A stretch of DNA of 64,000 bases, taken from NCBI RefSeq assembly GCF_030264295.1, contig NZ_CP127173.1:7881501-7945500 (forward strand). The letters are read 5' to 3'. Numbering within the stretch: position 1 is the first letter of the stretch; the number at the start of each line of letters is the position of its first letter. Source of the DNA: Amycolatopsis nalaikhensis (GTDB taxonomy: Bacteria; Actinomycetota; Actinomycetes; Mycobacteriales; Pseudonocardiaceae). This document shows, piece after piece, positions 44,405 through 53,718 of this stretch. Below the pieces are notes generated by a model. The model ran no database searches, was not told the DNA's origin, and saw nothing but the letters and a program-made list of their open reading frames with translations. Position numbers and translations under genes: made by a program.

Positions 44405-46660
44405 TCAGCCGAGCCCGGCGGTGACCGCGTTCAGCAACGCCCCCGTGTCACCGGACATCTCCCACGCCATCACGCCGAGCAGGCCGCGCGACTTGAGCCA
44501 CGTCGTCTTCAGCCCGATCGACCACGCGTCGTCGAACGTCCACCACTGGCCGCCGTTGCCCGTGTAACACGACGTCGCGACCGCGGCCGTGTCGTGGTGC
44601 ACCGTGCAGCCCGGCACGCTGGCCACGAGGTTCGCGTACCCGCGGGTGCCCGCCTCCTCGGCGAACTGGCCAGGCGCCGCGCCGGTCGCGGACTGCCATT
44701 CGCCGTACTTCCCGCCGTCGGCGACGCCTTGCCAGCCTCGGCCGTAGAACGCCAGCCCGAGCGTGAGCCGCCGCGGGTCGACGCCCGCGTTCGTGTACGC
44801 GTTGATCGCCACTTCGGCGCTGAAGTGGAAGTTGTACGGGTCGTCCGCGTCGGCGTACAGGTTGCCCTGGTGGCCCGTGCGGTTCGGCTCCCACGAGTTG
44901 TCGCTGCCCGAGCCGTGGAAGTCGTACCCCTGCACGTTCGCGACGTCCAGGGAGTCGAAGATCCGCGGGACGTCCCAGCCGGCCGCGACCTTCGCCGGGT
45001 CCGCCGGGGTGAACGCGTGCAGCTGGTAGCGCTTGCCGGTCGTCGCGCCGTACGCGTCGAGCTGCGTGCGGAACTCGGCCAGCAGCGCCGTCAGGTTCGC
45101 CTTGTCATTGGGGGACCAGTGGTTGCCGGGGTGGCCGTCGGGGCTGCCGGGCCACTCCCAGTCGATGTCGATGCCGTCGAAGATCCCGGCCGCCGTGCCC
45201 GGCCCGCCCGCGCCGCCGTAGGGCGCGATGTTGCCCTTGATCCACGTGTCGACGCACGACGAGACGAACTTCTTGCGCGACGCGTCCGTGGCCGCGACGT
45301 CCGAGAAGTACTTCGAATACGTCCAGCCGCCCAGCGAGACCAGCACCTTCAGGTTGGGGTGCTTCGCCTTGAGCTTCTTGAGCTGGTTGAAGTTGCCGCG
45401 CAACGACTCCCAGCCCGTGTCGGCCACGCCGTCGACCGACTGCGCCGCCGAGAACGGCCGCGAGTAGTCGGCTTCGGCGTCACCCGCGCCGTCACCCTGG
45501 TTGGGGTCCTGCGGGTTCGCCGTGGTGCCCTTCGTGACACCGGAGAGGCAGGTCAGGTTCACCGGGTCGATGTTCTCGAACGCATACAGCAGGTGCGTCA
45601 GCTTCGCCGCCGCGCCGGAGGTTTCCAGGTTCTTCACGAAGTACTGGCGCCCGTAGATGCCCCACTGCACGAAGTACCCGACCTTCGCGTACCCCGAGAC
45701 GATGTCGCCGGTCTTCGCGGTGACGGCGTTGCTGGGCGCCGAAACGTTGTCGTAGCCGTCGCGCGCGCGGACCGTGAACGTGTACGAAGTGGACGGTGCC
45801 AGCCCGGTCACGACGGCGGACGTCGTGGTCACCGTGGTGGCCAACGCCGACCCGCGGTAGACGTCGTAGCTCACCACGCCGGTGTTGTCGGTCGACGCCG
45901 CCCACGTCAGCGTCACGCTGCCCGAGTCGGCGCCGGTCGAGCGCAGGGAACCGGGCGCCGAGGGCGCCTGCGTGTCGTCGGCCGGGTTGTTGGTGGTCAC
46001 CGCCAGCGCCGCGCTCGCCGGGGACGTAGTTCCCTTGGCGTCCTTGGCCTTCACCGTGAACGAGTACGCCGTGCCCGGCGTCAGCCCGCTGATCGTGGCG
46101 CTGGTCCCGGTCACCGACGTGGTCAGGGAAGCGCCTTGGTAGACGTCGTAGCCGGTCACCGGCAGCGAACCGGCGGTCGAGGCGTTCCAGGCCAGTGCGA
46201 CGCTCTTGGTGGTCTTCGCGACGAGGTGCAGGTTCGTCGGCGCGCTCGGGGGAGTGTCCGGTGAACCGTCGCAGTTGGCGTTGTCGACGCGGCACTGCGT
46301 CGGCGTCGCCGCCGTGCTGAGCCGGAACGTCGGGCTGTAGGGATACGTAGTGCGGCCCGGCGCCAGCGTCGCGATGTAGTAGGCCGGGGTGAGCGTGACC
46401 TGGGTGCCGTTCTGCGTCACCGTGCCGTTCTCGCCGGTGCTGGCGGTGACGCCGGCGGGCAGGGTGAAGGTGATCGCCCAGTTGCTCACCGACGAGGTGC
46501 CGGTGTTGGCGACGGTGTAGGTGCCGGTGGTGCCGTTCATCGCCAGGGTGGCGGTCAGCGAACCGGCCGCGGCGGCGGGCGGGGCGAGCGCCGCGACGCC
46601 GCCGGTGGCGATCAGCAAGGCGGCGAGTGCGGAACGTAGTCGTGCGGGAGTGCGTCTCAT
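44405..46660 (-). CDS. Secreted multidomain GH18 chitinase (CBM2-Fn3-Fn3-GH18)
   Basis: The 751-residue enzyme has a signal peptide (residues 1-32, cleavage after PAAAA). A CBM2-like carbohydrate-binding domain spans about 33-130 (SLTATLAMNGTTGTYTV, VSNWAITFTLPAGV). Two fibronectin III repeats follow, near 139-228 and 231-320. The GH18 domain runs from about 325 to the end, with VGYFVQWGIYGRQY, SLGGWTYSKYF and the catalytic DGIDIDWEWP, whose last Glu is the proton donor. It hydrolyses chitin outside the cell. A perfect DasR-type palindrome upstream predicts repression in the absence of N-acetylglucosamine-related signals. The start ATG 46660 follows CTTGGAGAACC-like sequence. Confidence 0.95.
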   Translation of the reverse strand: MRRTPARLRSALAALLIATGGVAALAPPAAAAGSLTATLAMNGTTGTYTVANTGTSSVSNWAITFTLPAGVTASTGENGTVTQNGTQVTLTPAYYIATLAPGRTTYPYSPTFRLSTAATPTQCRVDNANCDGSPDTPPSAPTNLHLVAKTTKSVALAWNASTAGSLPVTGYDVYQGASLTTSVTGTSATISGLTPGTAYSFTVKAKDAKGTTSPASAALAVTTNNPADDTQAPSAPGSLRSTGADSGSVTLTWAASTDNTGVVSYDVYRGSALATTVTTTSAVVTGLAPSTSYTFTVRARDGYDNVSAPSNAVTAKTGDIVSGYAKVGYFVQWGIYGRQYFVKNLETSGAAAKLTHLLYAFENIDPVNLTCLSGVTKGTTANPQDPNQGDGAGDAEADYSRPFSAAQSVDGVADTGWESLRGNFNQLKKLKAKHPNLKVLVSLGGWTYSKYFSDVAATDASRKKFVSSCVDTWIKGNIAPYGGAGGPGTAAGIFDGIDIDWEWPGSPDGHPGNHWSPNDKANLTALLAEFRTQLDAYGATTGKRYQLHAFTPADPAKVAAGWDVPRIFDSLDVANVQGYDFHGSGSDNSWEPNRTGHQGNLYADADDPYNFHFSAEVAINAYTNAGVDPRRLTLGLAFYGRGWQGVADGGKYGEWQSATGAAPGQFAEEAGTRGYANLVASVPGCTVHHDTAAVATSCYTGNGGQWWTFDDAWSIGLKTTWLKSRGLLGVMAWEMSGDTGALLNAVTAGLG

Positions 46661-46690
46661 GGCGGTTCTCCAAGCGGCACGAGGCGGGGA

Positions 46691-46710
46691 CGATGTGGTC
46701 TAGACCACAT
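46691..46710. promoter_or_regulatory. DasR-responsive element (dre) upstream of the chitinase gene
   Basis: A perfect 20-bp palindrome centred on TGGTCTAGACCA (46693-46708 includes the core), 31 bases upstream of the chitinase start. This is the established core of dre sites found before chitinase genes in streptomycetes, bound by DasR. Confidence 0.85.
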
Positions 46711-46778
46711 CGAATGTAATCCGGTGCCGGGAGAACCGCGCACGCCCGAACGGCGGAAACGGGTGTCCGAACGGACTG

Positions 46779-47558
46779 TTAACGCCCCGAGAAGGTGGCT
46801 TTCCCCGGCCCGTCGGCCAGGAACGACTTCACGGCGTTCCGGAGATCTTCGGTTTCGAACAGCTCCGCCGCGATCGTGGTGATGTGCGCGTTCGCCTCCG
46901 GGACGCCGCCCGCGGCGAAGTGGTCCAGGACGCGCTTGGTCGCGGCGTGGGCGCGCGTCGGGCCCTCCGCCAGCCGCGCGGCGAACTCCCGGGCCGCCGC
47001 GTCGAAGCCCTCGTCCGGCAGGACGCGGTTGACGACGTTCCAGCGTTCGAGGGTCGCGGCGTCGTAGGTGTCGCCGGTCATCACGAACTCCTTGGCGCGC
47101 CCGACCCCGGCCCGCGCGGCCAGCCGCTGGGTGCCGCCCATGGTCGGCGTCAGCCCGACGACCTTCTCGACCAGCCCGAACTTCGCGCGCGCGGCGGCGA
47201 GGATGACGTCGCACGCGACCGCGACCTCGAACGCCCAGGTCAGGCACAGGCCGTGCGCGGCGAAGACGGTGGGGAAGGGCAGCGCGGCGATCCGGTCCGG
47301 CACCGCCAGCATCTCGTCGAAGAGGACCTTCGCCTCGGCGGGCGAGCCCTGGGCGTCGAACAGCGAGACGTCGACGCCGCCGCTGACGATCTTGCCCTCG
47401 GCGCGGATCAGCAGCGCTCGCGCGGGGTTGTCCTCCAGAGAGCCGATGGCCTCGGCGAGGTCCGACTGCAGCGAAGCCGTGTAGAGGTTCAACGGCGGGG
47501 CGTCGATGGTCAGGACGGCGAGCCCGCCGTCACGGTCGAGGCGGACCTGCTGCGTCAT
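46779..47558 (-). CDS. Enoyl-CoA hydratase/isomerase-family protein
   Basis: The 259-residue protein starts at ATG 47558, two bases after the PaaX stop. It is a crotonase-fold protein with LTIDAPPLNLYTASL, the oxyanion-hole region EGKIVSGGVDVSLF, and ACDVILAAARAKFGLVEKVVGLTPTMGGTQRL. It should hydrate or isomerise an enoyl-CoA. The specific substrate is not evident. Cotranscription with a PaaX-family repressor suggests an aromatic-acid or phenylacetate-type beta-oxidation step, as an inference from context. No other pathway genes are next to it. Confidence 0.9.
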   Translation of the reverse strand: MTQQVRLDRDGGLAVLTIDAPPLNLYTASLQSDLAEAIGSLEDNPARALLIRAEGKIVSGGVDVSLFDAQGSPAEAKVLFDEMLAVPDRIAALPFPTVFAAHGLCLTWAFEVAVACDVILAAARAKFGLVEKVVGLTPTMGGTQRLAARAGVGRAKEFVMTGDTYDAATLERWNVVNRVLPDEGFDAAAREFAARLAEGPTRAHAATKRVLDHFAAGGVPEANAHITTIAAELFETEDLRNAVKSFLADGPGKATFSGR

Positions 47559-47560
47559 GT

Positions 47561-48472
47561 TCACCCTGCTTCTTCGGCGGCGACGATGTCGTCCCAATAC
47601 TGCTGGGCCTCGGGGCGCCAGTCGACGTGTTTGTGATGGAACAGTTCCGCCGCTTTCGTGCCGCTCCACTTCGCCGGCAGGAGCTCGGCGGGCAGCTGCG
47701 GGTCGAGGAACGGGAACCGCCGCCACTCGTGCACGAGCTCGGTCTGCGCGCGCAGCACCGCGCGGCCGCCGGTCGGGTGCAGGCCGGTGAAGCGGTCGAT
47801 GAAGTCTTCGTAGCGGTCCTTGAGCTCGGTGAGGTCCCACGAGCGGGCGACCATCGTCTCCTGCTCGCCGACCTCGCCGTACGCGGCGGTGAACGACATC
47901 GCCTGGGCGTCGAGGCCCAGTTCGCTGACGATCTGCTGGGCCTCGCGCTGGCGGCTGAGGTCCGGGCTGACCCACACGCCGGCCACGGGCGAGCCGAAGC
48001 CCGCCCAGGTCAGCCGGGTGCGCAGGCGGTGGCGCAGGTCGCGCTTGGCCTCCGGCACGGAGACGATGAGCATCAGCCACTGGCCGTTCCAACGGCGTTC
48101 TTCGCGGCCGAACGCGTAGATGCGGTCGGCGCCCTCGGTCAGCAGGCGGCGCCCCGGCGGCGTCAGCGACCAGCGGACGCGGCGCCCGACGCGCTCGGAG
48201 ACGACCCAGCCTTCGGCGGCCGAGCGGGCCAGCGCCTGCCGCGCCGACTTCTCCTCGATGTCGAGGATGCCGAGCACCTCGACCAGCATCGACGTCCAGA
48301 CCGGCTTGTCGCGCGGCAACGCGTACTCGCCGAGCACGGTCATCAGCAACGATCGCGCGCTGGCGTGGCTCACCTCGCGGCGCCGGCTGACCGTGGGCCG
48401 GGGCGCGGACGGGCGGCCTTCCCTCGGCTTCGGCCTGCGGCCGAGGGTGACCGGGGGAGCGGGTTCGCCCAT
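47561..48472 (-). CDS. PaaX-family transcriptional regulator
   Basis: The 303-residue protein starts at ATG 48472. Residues about 38-115 form a winged helix (SARSLLMTVLGEYALPRDKPVWTSMLVEVLGILDI, then ARQALARSAAEGWV), as in PaaX, the phenylacetyl-CoA-responsive repressor. The C-terminal PaaX domain includes WLMLIVSVPEAKRDLRHRLRTRLTWAGFG and the conserved RRFPFLDPQLPAELLPAKW. It is followed after two bases by the enoyl-CoA hydratase gene. It probably represses that gene and itself, responding to a CoA-ester ligand. It is divergent from the ABC-F gene. Confidence 0.93.
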   Translation of the reverse strand: MGEPAPPVTLGRRPKPREGRPSAPRPTVSRRREVSHASARSLLMTVLGEYALPRDKPVWTSMLVEVLGILDIEEKSARQALARSAAEGWVVSERVGRRVRWSLTPPGRRLLTEGADRIYAFGREERRWNGQWLMLIVSVPEAKRDLRHRLRTRLTWAGFGSPVAGVWVSPDLSRQREAQQIVSELGLDAQAMSFTAAYGEVGEQETMVARSWDLTELKDRYEDFIDRFTGLHPTGGRAVLRAQTELVHEWRRFPFLDPQLPAELLPAKWSGTKAAELFHHKHVDWRPEAQQYWDDIVAAEEAG

Positions 48473-48579
48473 GCTGTTTCACCGACCTCACTGCTGCGGG
48501 ACTGACAACCGAACAGGTTACCCACACTGAGTGATCAAAGCGCCACCGGACACACACAGTCGGTGTCTTTGACCATGAT

Positions 48580-48607
48580 CTGACAGTTCACCACGGGGTC
48601 GTAGACT
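48580..48607 (+). promoter_or_regulatory. Promoter of the ABC-F gene
   Basis: CTGACA (48580-48585) and TAGACT (48602-48607) are spaced by 16 bases, a good sigma-70-type pair. The ABC-F ATG is at 48618, about where transcription should begin, and no ribosome-binding site precedes it, so the mRNA may be leaderless or nearly so. Confidence 0.5.
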
Positions 48608-48617
48608 CGGCTACCTC

Positions 48618-50255
48618 ATGAGCGCAACTCTCGTCGCGAAGGACCTGGCCGCCGGCCACGGTGACCGCACCCTCTTCTCCGGACTGGATCTGGTCGTCGC
48701 GCCCGGCGACGTCGTCGGCCTGGTCGGCGTCAACGGCGCGGGCAAGTCGACGCTCCTGCGCACCCTGGCGGGCCTCGCGAAACCGGACGACGGCGAGATC
48801 CGCCTGAACCCGCCGACGGCGACGGTCGGCCACCTGCCGCAGGAGCCCGAGCGGCGCGAAGGCGAGTCGGTGCGGGCGTTCCTGGCACGGCGCACCGGCG
48901 TGTCGGCGGCCCAGTCGGACCTCGACGCGGCGACCGAGGCGCTCACGGCGGGCTCACCCGGCGCGGACGACCGGTACGCCGCCGCGCTCGACCGGTGGCT
49001 CGCCCTCGGCGGCGCCGACCTCGACGACCGCGCCGCGGAAGTGGCCGCCGACCTGGGGCTCGCGGTCGATCTCGACCAGCCGATGACGTCGTTGTCGGGC
49101 GGCCAGGCGGCGCGCGCCGGGCTCGCGTCGCTGTTGCTGAGCCGCTACGACGTCTTTTTGCTGGATGAGCCGACGAACGACCTCGACCTGGACGGGCTGG
49201 CCCGCCTGGAGCGGTTCGTCTCCGGCCTCCGGGCGGCGACGGTCCTGGTCAGCCACGACCGCGAGTTCCTGGCGCGCACGGTCGACCGGGTCGTCGAGCT
49301 GGACCTGGCGCAGCAGCAGGTGAACGTCTACGGCGGTGGGTACGAGGCGTACCTCGAGGAGCGCGAGGTCGCGCGGCGGCACGCGCGCGAGGAGTACGAG
49401 GAGTACGCCGACACGAAGGCCTCGTTGGAGGCTCGGGGGCGGATGCAGCGGGCGTGGATGGAGAAGGGCGTCAAGAACGCGCGCCGGAAGCAGCCCGACA
49501 ACGACAAGGCTGCGCGGAAGTTCCGCACGGAAGCCACGGAGAAGCAGGCGTCGAAGGCGCGCCAGACGGACCGGATGATCGAGCGGCTGGAGGTGGTCGA
49601 GGAGCCGCGCAAGGAGTGGGAGCTGCGGATGGAGATCGCCGCGGCCCCGCGAGCGGGCGCGGTGGTCGCGACCCTGCGCGGCGCGGTCGTCCGGCGGGGC
49701 GGGTTCACGCTCGGGCCGGTCGACCTGCAGATCGACTGGGCGGACAAGGTCGCCATCACCGGTGCCAATGGTTCCGGCAAGTCGACGCTGCTCGCCGCCC
49801 TGCTCGGCCGGGTCCCGTTGGACTCCGGTGCCGCGGCGCTCGGGCCGGGAGTCGTCGTGGGTGAGGTCGACCAGGCTCGGCGGTTGTTCCTCGGGGATGT
49901 TCCGCTCGCGGAGGCCTTCGCGCGGGAGGTGCCGGAGCTTGCCGACGCCGAGGTTCGGACTCTGCTGGCCAAGTTCGGGCTGAAGGCCGCGCATGTGCTT
50001 CGTTCCGCTGCGACGCTCTCGCCGGGGGAACGGACCCGGGCCGCGCTTGCCTTGCTGCAGGCTCGGGGGGTGAACCTGCTGGTGCTGGACGAGCCCACGA
50101 ACCATCTCGATCTGCCCGCGATCGAGCAGCTCGAGTCGGCGTTGGACAAGTACCCTGGGACGCTGCTGCTGGTGACGCACGACCGCCGGATGCTGGACGC
50201 GGTGCACGTGACGCGGCGGCTCGAGGTCGACGGGGGGAAGGTCAGCGAGCGGTGA
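48618..50255 (+). CDS. ABC-F family ATPase
   Basis: The 545-residue protein has two ABC domains and no membrane segment. The first has Walker A GVNGAGKST, signature SLSGGQAARAG and Walker B VFLLDEPTNDLD; the second has GANGSGKST, LSPGERTRA and LVLDEPTNHLD. Between them lies the charged linker (about 240-320) typical of ABC-F proteins that act on ribosomes. Such proteins give ribosome protection against antibiotics or act as translation factors. Which role applies here is not clear. The start ATG 48618 has no ribosome-binding site. The last 19 codons are duplicated in the tandem repeat downstream. Confidence 0.93.
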   Translation: MSATLVAKDLAAGHGDRTLFSGLDLVVAPGDVVGLVGVNGAGKSTLLRTLAGLAKPDDGEIRLNPPTATVGHLPQEPERREGESVRAFLARRTGVSAAQSDLDAATEALTAGSPGADDRYAAALDRWLALGGADLDDRAAEVAADLGLAVDLDQPMTSLSGGQAARAGLASLLLSRYDVFLLDEPTNDLDLDGLARLERFVSGLRAATVLVSHDREFLARTVDRVVELDLAQQQVNVYGGGYEAYLEEREVARRHAREEYEEYADTKASLEARGRMQRAWMEKGVKNARRKQPDNDKAARKFRTEATEKQASKARQTDRMIERLEVVEEPRKEWELRMEIAAAPRAGAVVATLRGAVVRRGGFTLGPVDLQIDWADKVAITGANGSGKSTLLAALLGRVPLDSGAAALGPGVVVGEVDQARRLFLGDVPLAEAFAREVPELADAEVRTLLAKFGLKAAHVLRSAATLSPGERTRAALALLQARGVNLLVLDEPTNHLDLPAIEQLESALDKYPGTLLLVTHDRRMLDAVHVTRRLEVDGGKVSER

Positions 50256-50790
50256 GCCTCCGCGTGGGGCCATGCTGCTCACGGTTGTGAGCGGTGCTCT
50301 CGATTCGGAACGGCGCCCACGGGGCGGCTAAGTGAGCAGTGCTCTCTGTGTTGGGTGGTGCTTTCTAACGCGAGCGGTTGGCGGGGCTCCGCGTGGTGGC
50401 TGCACGTCGCGAGTGGGCGGCGGGGATCTCGCGCGGGGTGGCTTCACGGTCGCGAGGTGGGCGACGGGACATCCCGCCGCCGAGCCGCCCAGGTCGACGC
50501 GGTGCACGTGACGCGGCGGCTCGAGGTCGACGGGGGCAAGGTCAGCTAGCGGTGCTCCGGGTGGGCCATGCTGCTCACGGTTGTGAGCGGTGCTCTCGAT
50601 TCGGAACGGTGCCCGCGGAGTAAGTAAGTGAGCAGTGCTCTCTGTATTGGGTGGTGCTCTCTTCCGCGAGCGGCTGGAGGGGCTCCGCGGCGGCCGCACG
50701 TCGCGAGTGGGCGGCGGGGCCCGCGTGGGGTGGCTTCGCGGGCGCGAGTCGGGCGGCGGGACATCCCGGCGCCGGGCCGCCCGGCGGCCA
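50196..50790. repeat. About 300-bp tandem duplication covering the 3' end of the ABC-F gene
   Basis: Bases from 50196 recur from 50496 with a 300-base period, starting GACGCGGTGCACGTGACGCG. The first 60 bases are nearly identical, and similarity continues over about 295 bases with scattered changes and small indels. Copy 1 includes the last 19 codons and stop of the ABC-F gene. Copy 2 keeps the same codons (VTRRLEVDGGKVS) but ends in TAG. Each copy has a short GCTCAC/GTGAGC hairpin (50277-50292 and 50573-50588). The stretch 50256-50810 holds no other gene that I can support. Confidence 0.8.
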
Positions 50791-50810
50791 AGGGATGTCC
50801 CGCGCACCGA

Positions 50811-51756
50811 TCAAGGCCGATCGGTGAGATAACCGCCCATCGTCTTGAAGTACTCGGTCGCGGCCAGGTCCGTGCCGTCGGCCGTGCGGACGCGCTCGAC
50901 CACCAGCCCCGGCGACTGGCCGCGCCGCGCGTCCGGTCCGGCCACGATCACCACGCCGTCGCCTTCGCGGATGAAGACGCGGCCCGGCGTTCCGCCGTAG
51001 TGGCCTTGGGACACGGACGCCCGAAGGATCCGCAGCTGCTCACCCCGGTGGTAGGTGAACGCGTTCGGGTACGGGTCCGACAGCGCGCGCACGAACCGCT
51101 CGATGTCCGACGGCGACGACGTCCAGTCGATCAGGCTGTCCCGCGCCGCGCGCTTGTGGAAGAAGCTCGCCTTCGACCGGTCCTGCGGCACCGGCGTGTA
51201 GCCGGTCTCGATCAGGGAGATGGCTTCCGCCGTGATCGGCGCGATCAGGTCCACCGTGCGGTGGAACAGGTCCGTCGTCGTGTCGGTGGGTCCGACCGGG
51301 ATCGCCCGCTGCAGCACGATGTCACCCGCGTCGAAGCTCGCCGTCCATCATGTGGGCGGTCACGCCGACCTCGGGCTCGCCGTTGATCATCGCCCAGATC
51401 AGCGGCGAGAAGCCCGCGTACGCCGGCAGCAGCGAGTCGTGGATGTTCAGCGTCCCGTGGCGCGGCAGCTCGAAGATCTCCGGCGGCAGCCACGTTCGCC
51501 AGTTGTTCGCCACGATCAGGTCGAGGTCCGCCGCCTTCAGCTCGGCGAGCAGTTCCGCGTCGTCCGGGCGGGTGCGCAGCAGCACCCGGATGCCGTTCTC
51601 CGCGGCGAGGTCGGCGACCGAGTCGGCCCAGATCCGCTCGTACGCGTGGTCGCTCTTCGGGTGCGTGACCACGAGGGCGACCTCGTGACCGGCGTCGATG
51701 AGCGCCCGCAGGGTCCGGTGCCCCCAGGTCTGGTAGCCGAACATCGCCACGCGCAT
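50811..51756 (-). pseudogene. Methionyl-tRNA formyltransferase-like hydroxyornithine formyltransferase, frameshifted as given
   Basis: The start is ATG 51756 (MRVAMFGYQTWG). The first half has the formyltransferase core with NNWRTWLPPEIF, HGTLNIHDSLLPAYAGFSPL and VTAHMMDGEL. At 51333-51339 (GAAGCTC on the plus strand) one extra base shifts the frame. Removing it joins to DAGDIVLQRAIPVGPTDTT and a normal C-terminal half ending at 50811 (314 residues). It uses formyl-tetrahydrofolate. In hydroxamate-siderophore clusters such enzymes formylate N5-hydroxyornithine. It is divergent from the ornithine N-hydroxylase and shares an iron-box promoter with it, so that role is likely. Confidence 0.85.
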
Positions 51757-51802
51757 TCGAAGGTGCCTTTCATGATCGGGGACGAACATCACCACGAACG
51801 TA

Positions 51803-51821
51803 CTAGGCGAGGCTCGCCTAA
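51803..51821. promoter_or_regulatory. DmdR/IdeR-type iron box between formyltransferase and N-hydroxylase genes
   Basis: CTAGGCGAGGCTCGCCTAA fits the 19-bp iron-box pattern (TTAGGTTAGGCTAACCTAA type) in its ends and centre, with symmetric substitutions. A further TTAGGTTAGGG follows at once. Its position predicts iron repression of both divergent genes. Confidence 0.65.
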
Positions 51822-51869
51822 GTTAGGTTAGGGTTCCCTGAACGGTACCGGAGCGCGCGAGGGAGCAAC

Positions 51870-53168
51870 ATGACTGCAGAGGTCCCGATCTACGACATCG
51901 TCGGTGTGGGCTTCGGACCGTCGAACCTGGCACTCGCGATCGCCCTCGCCGAGCACAACGCCGGCCCTGGCGAGCCGGTGACCGCGCACTTCCTCGAGCG
52001 GCAGCCCCGCTTCGGGTGGCACCGCGGGATGCTGATCGACACCGCGACCATGCAGGTGTCGTTCCTCAAGGACCTGGTCACCATGCGGAACCCGACCAGC
52101 GAGTTCAGCTTCCTCAACTACCTGCACGCGGCCGGGCGGCTGGTCGATTTCATCAACCACAAGAACCTCTTCCCGCTGCGGGTCGAGTTCCACGACTACT
52201 TCGAGTGGGCGGCCGCGAAGGTCGACGACGTCGTCTCGTACGGCACCGAAGTCGTCTCCGTGAAGCCGGTGCACGACGGCTCCGAAGTGGCCTACTTCGA
52301 CGTCGAGGCCTCCGACGGCTCGTCCCTGCGTGCTCGGAACCTCGTGGTCGGCACCGGTCTGCGGCCGCAGCTGCCCGAGGGCGTCACCGCGGGCGAGCGG
52401 ATCTGGCACAACAGTGAGCTGCTGTTCCGTGTCGACGCCTTGCGCGACGCCGACCCGAAGCGGTTCGTCGTGGTCGGCGCCGGGCAGAGCGCCGCGGAGG
52501 TCGCCGCGTTGCTGCACGACGAGTTCCCGCGCGCCGAGGTGTGTGCTGTCTTCGCGCGCTACGGCTACAGCCCGGCCGACGACAGCTCGTTCGCGAACCG
52601 GATCTTCGACCCCGACGCCGTCGACCAGTTCTACCGCGCGGGCGAGCCGGTCAAGGACCGCCTGATGCGCTACCACGGCGCGACGAACTACTCGGCCGTC
52701 GACATCGACCTGATCGACGAGCTCTACCGGCGCGTCTACCGCGAGAAGGTGCTCGGCGTCGAACGGTTGCGGCTGTTCAACGTCTCGCGCCCGGTCGAGG
52801 TCACGTCCTCGGGAACGGTGACGGTCGAGTCGCTCACCACCGGCGAGCGCACGGTGCTGGACGCCGACGCCGTCGTCTACGCGACGGGCTACCGGCCCGC
52901 GGACCCGACGCCGCTGCTCGGCGACCTCGGCGCGCGCTTCCTGCGCGACGAGTCCGGCCGCCTCCGCGTCGAGCGCGACTACCGCCTCGCGACGGACTCG
53001 CCCCTGCGCGGCGGGATCTATCTCCAGGGCGGGACCGAGCACACGCACGGCATCACGTCGTCGCTGCTGTCGAACACCGCCGTCCGGGTGGGGGAGATCC
53101 TCCAGTCCATTGTGGAGCGCCGGGTGGTCGCGGAACCGGCGGGGGAGTACGCGGTCAGCGCCCGGTGA
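51870..53168 (+). CDS. L-ornithine/L-lysine N-monooxygenase (siderophore N-hydroxylase)
   Basis: The 432-residue flavoenzyme belongs to the PvdA/SidA/IucD family. It has the FAD site GVGFGPSNLALA, the substrate-loop region FLKDLVTMRNPTSEFSFLNYL, the NADPH site VVGAGQSAAEVA and ATGYRP near the C-terminus. It hydroxylates the side-chain amine of ornithine or lysine with NADPH and oxygen, making a hydroxamate precursor. With the formyltransferase it would give N5-formyl-N5-hydroxyornithine, so ornithine is the likely substrate. The start is ATG 51870. The 3' end overlaps the convergent DinB gene by 14 bases. Confidence 0.94.
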   Translation: MTAEVPIYDIVGVGFGPSNLALAIALAEHNAGPGEPVTAHFLERQPRFGWHRGMLIDTATMQVSFLKDLVTMRNPTSEFSFLNYLHAAGRLVDFINHKNLFPLRVEFHDYFEWAAAKVDDVVSYGTEVVSVKPVHDGSEVAYFDVEASDGSSLRARNLVVGTGLRPQLPEGVTAGERIWHNSELLFRVDALRDADPKRFVVVGAGQSAAEVAALLHDEFPRAEVCAVFARYGYSPADDSSFANRIFDPDAVDQFYRAGEPVKDRLMRYHGATNYSAVDIDLIDELYRRVYREKVLGVERLRLFNVSRPVEVTSSGTVTVESLTTGERTVLDADAVVYATGYRPADPTPLLGDLGARFLRDESGRLRVERDYRLATDSPLRGGIYLQGGTEHTHGITSSLLSNTAVRVGEILQSIVERRVVAEPAGEYAVSAR

Positions 53169-53640
53169 GCTGCTCCCGCAGGATGTCGCCGTGGCCGGCG
53201 TGGCGGGCGAAGTCCTCGGCCAGGAGCAGGTAGACGAACCGGAGGTTGACCTCGCCGAGGACGTCGTGGGTCCAGGTGTCGTCGAGGTCGAACCCCGCGG
53301 CGATCTCGCGGGAGCGCGCGCTGGCCCGCTCGAAGTCGGCGATCACGTCGGCGACGGTTTCGCCGTCGGCGACGACGAAACTCGGGTCGCCCGGGGTCGT
53401 GGGGCCGTCGCACTCGGCCTCGGGCAAGCCGAGCAGGAAGAGCTGGAACCACCGGCGCTCGGCCATCGCGGCGTGCTTGACCAGCCCGATCGGCGTGGTC
53501 AGCGACGTCACCAGCCGCGCGCGGGCGTCGGTCTCCGACAGGCCGCGCACGGTGTCGATCACCGCGCGCCGGTTGCGGTCCATCGTGGCCTCCAGCAGGT
53601 GACGCTCGGGGCCGGTGGTGATTTCGGGCAGCACGAACAC
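53155..53640 (-). CDS. DinB/DUF664-family protein
   Basis: The 161-residue protein is a four-helix DinB-like bundle with the metal-site pattern LVKHAAMAERRWF and LLAEDFARHAGHGDILREQL, matching the DUF664/mycothiol-dependent enzyme group. Such proteins bind a divalent metal and often act with mycothiol. No substrate can be read from the sequence. It ends inside the 3' end of the N-hydroxylase gene. It lies upstream of the leftward FecE-type gene's terminator side, so it is not obviously part of the siderophore pathway. Confidence 0.8.
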   Translation of the reverse strand: MFVLPEITTGPERHLLEATMDRNRRAVIDTVRGLSETDARARLVTSLTTPIGLVKHAAMAERRWFQLFLLGLPEAECDGPTTPGDPSFVVADGETVADVIADFERASARSREIAAGFDLDDTWTHDVLGEVNLRFVYLLLAEDFARHAGHGDILREQLTGR

Positions 53641-53718
53641 AGGTCTGCTCTCCTGGGTTTGGGGTGGTGGCCGGACGGACCTCGGGACGGCACGAGGCGG
53701 GCCACGCCCAGGATAGCG

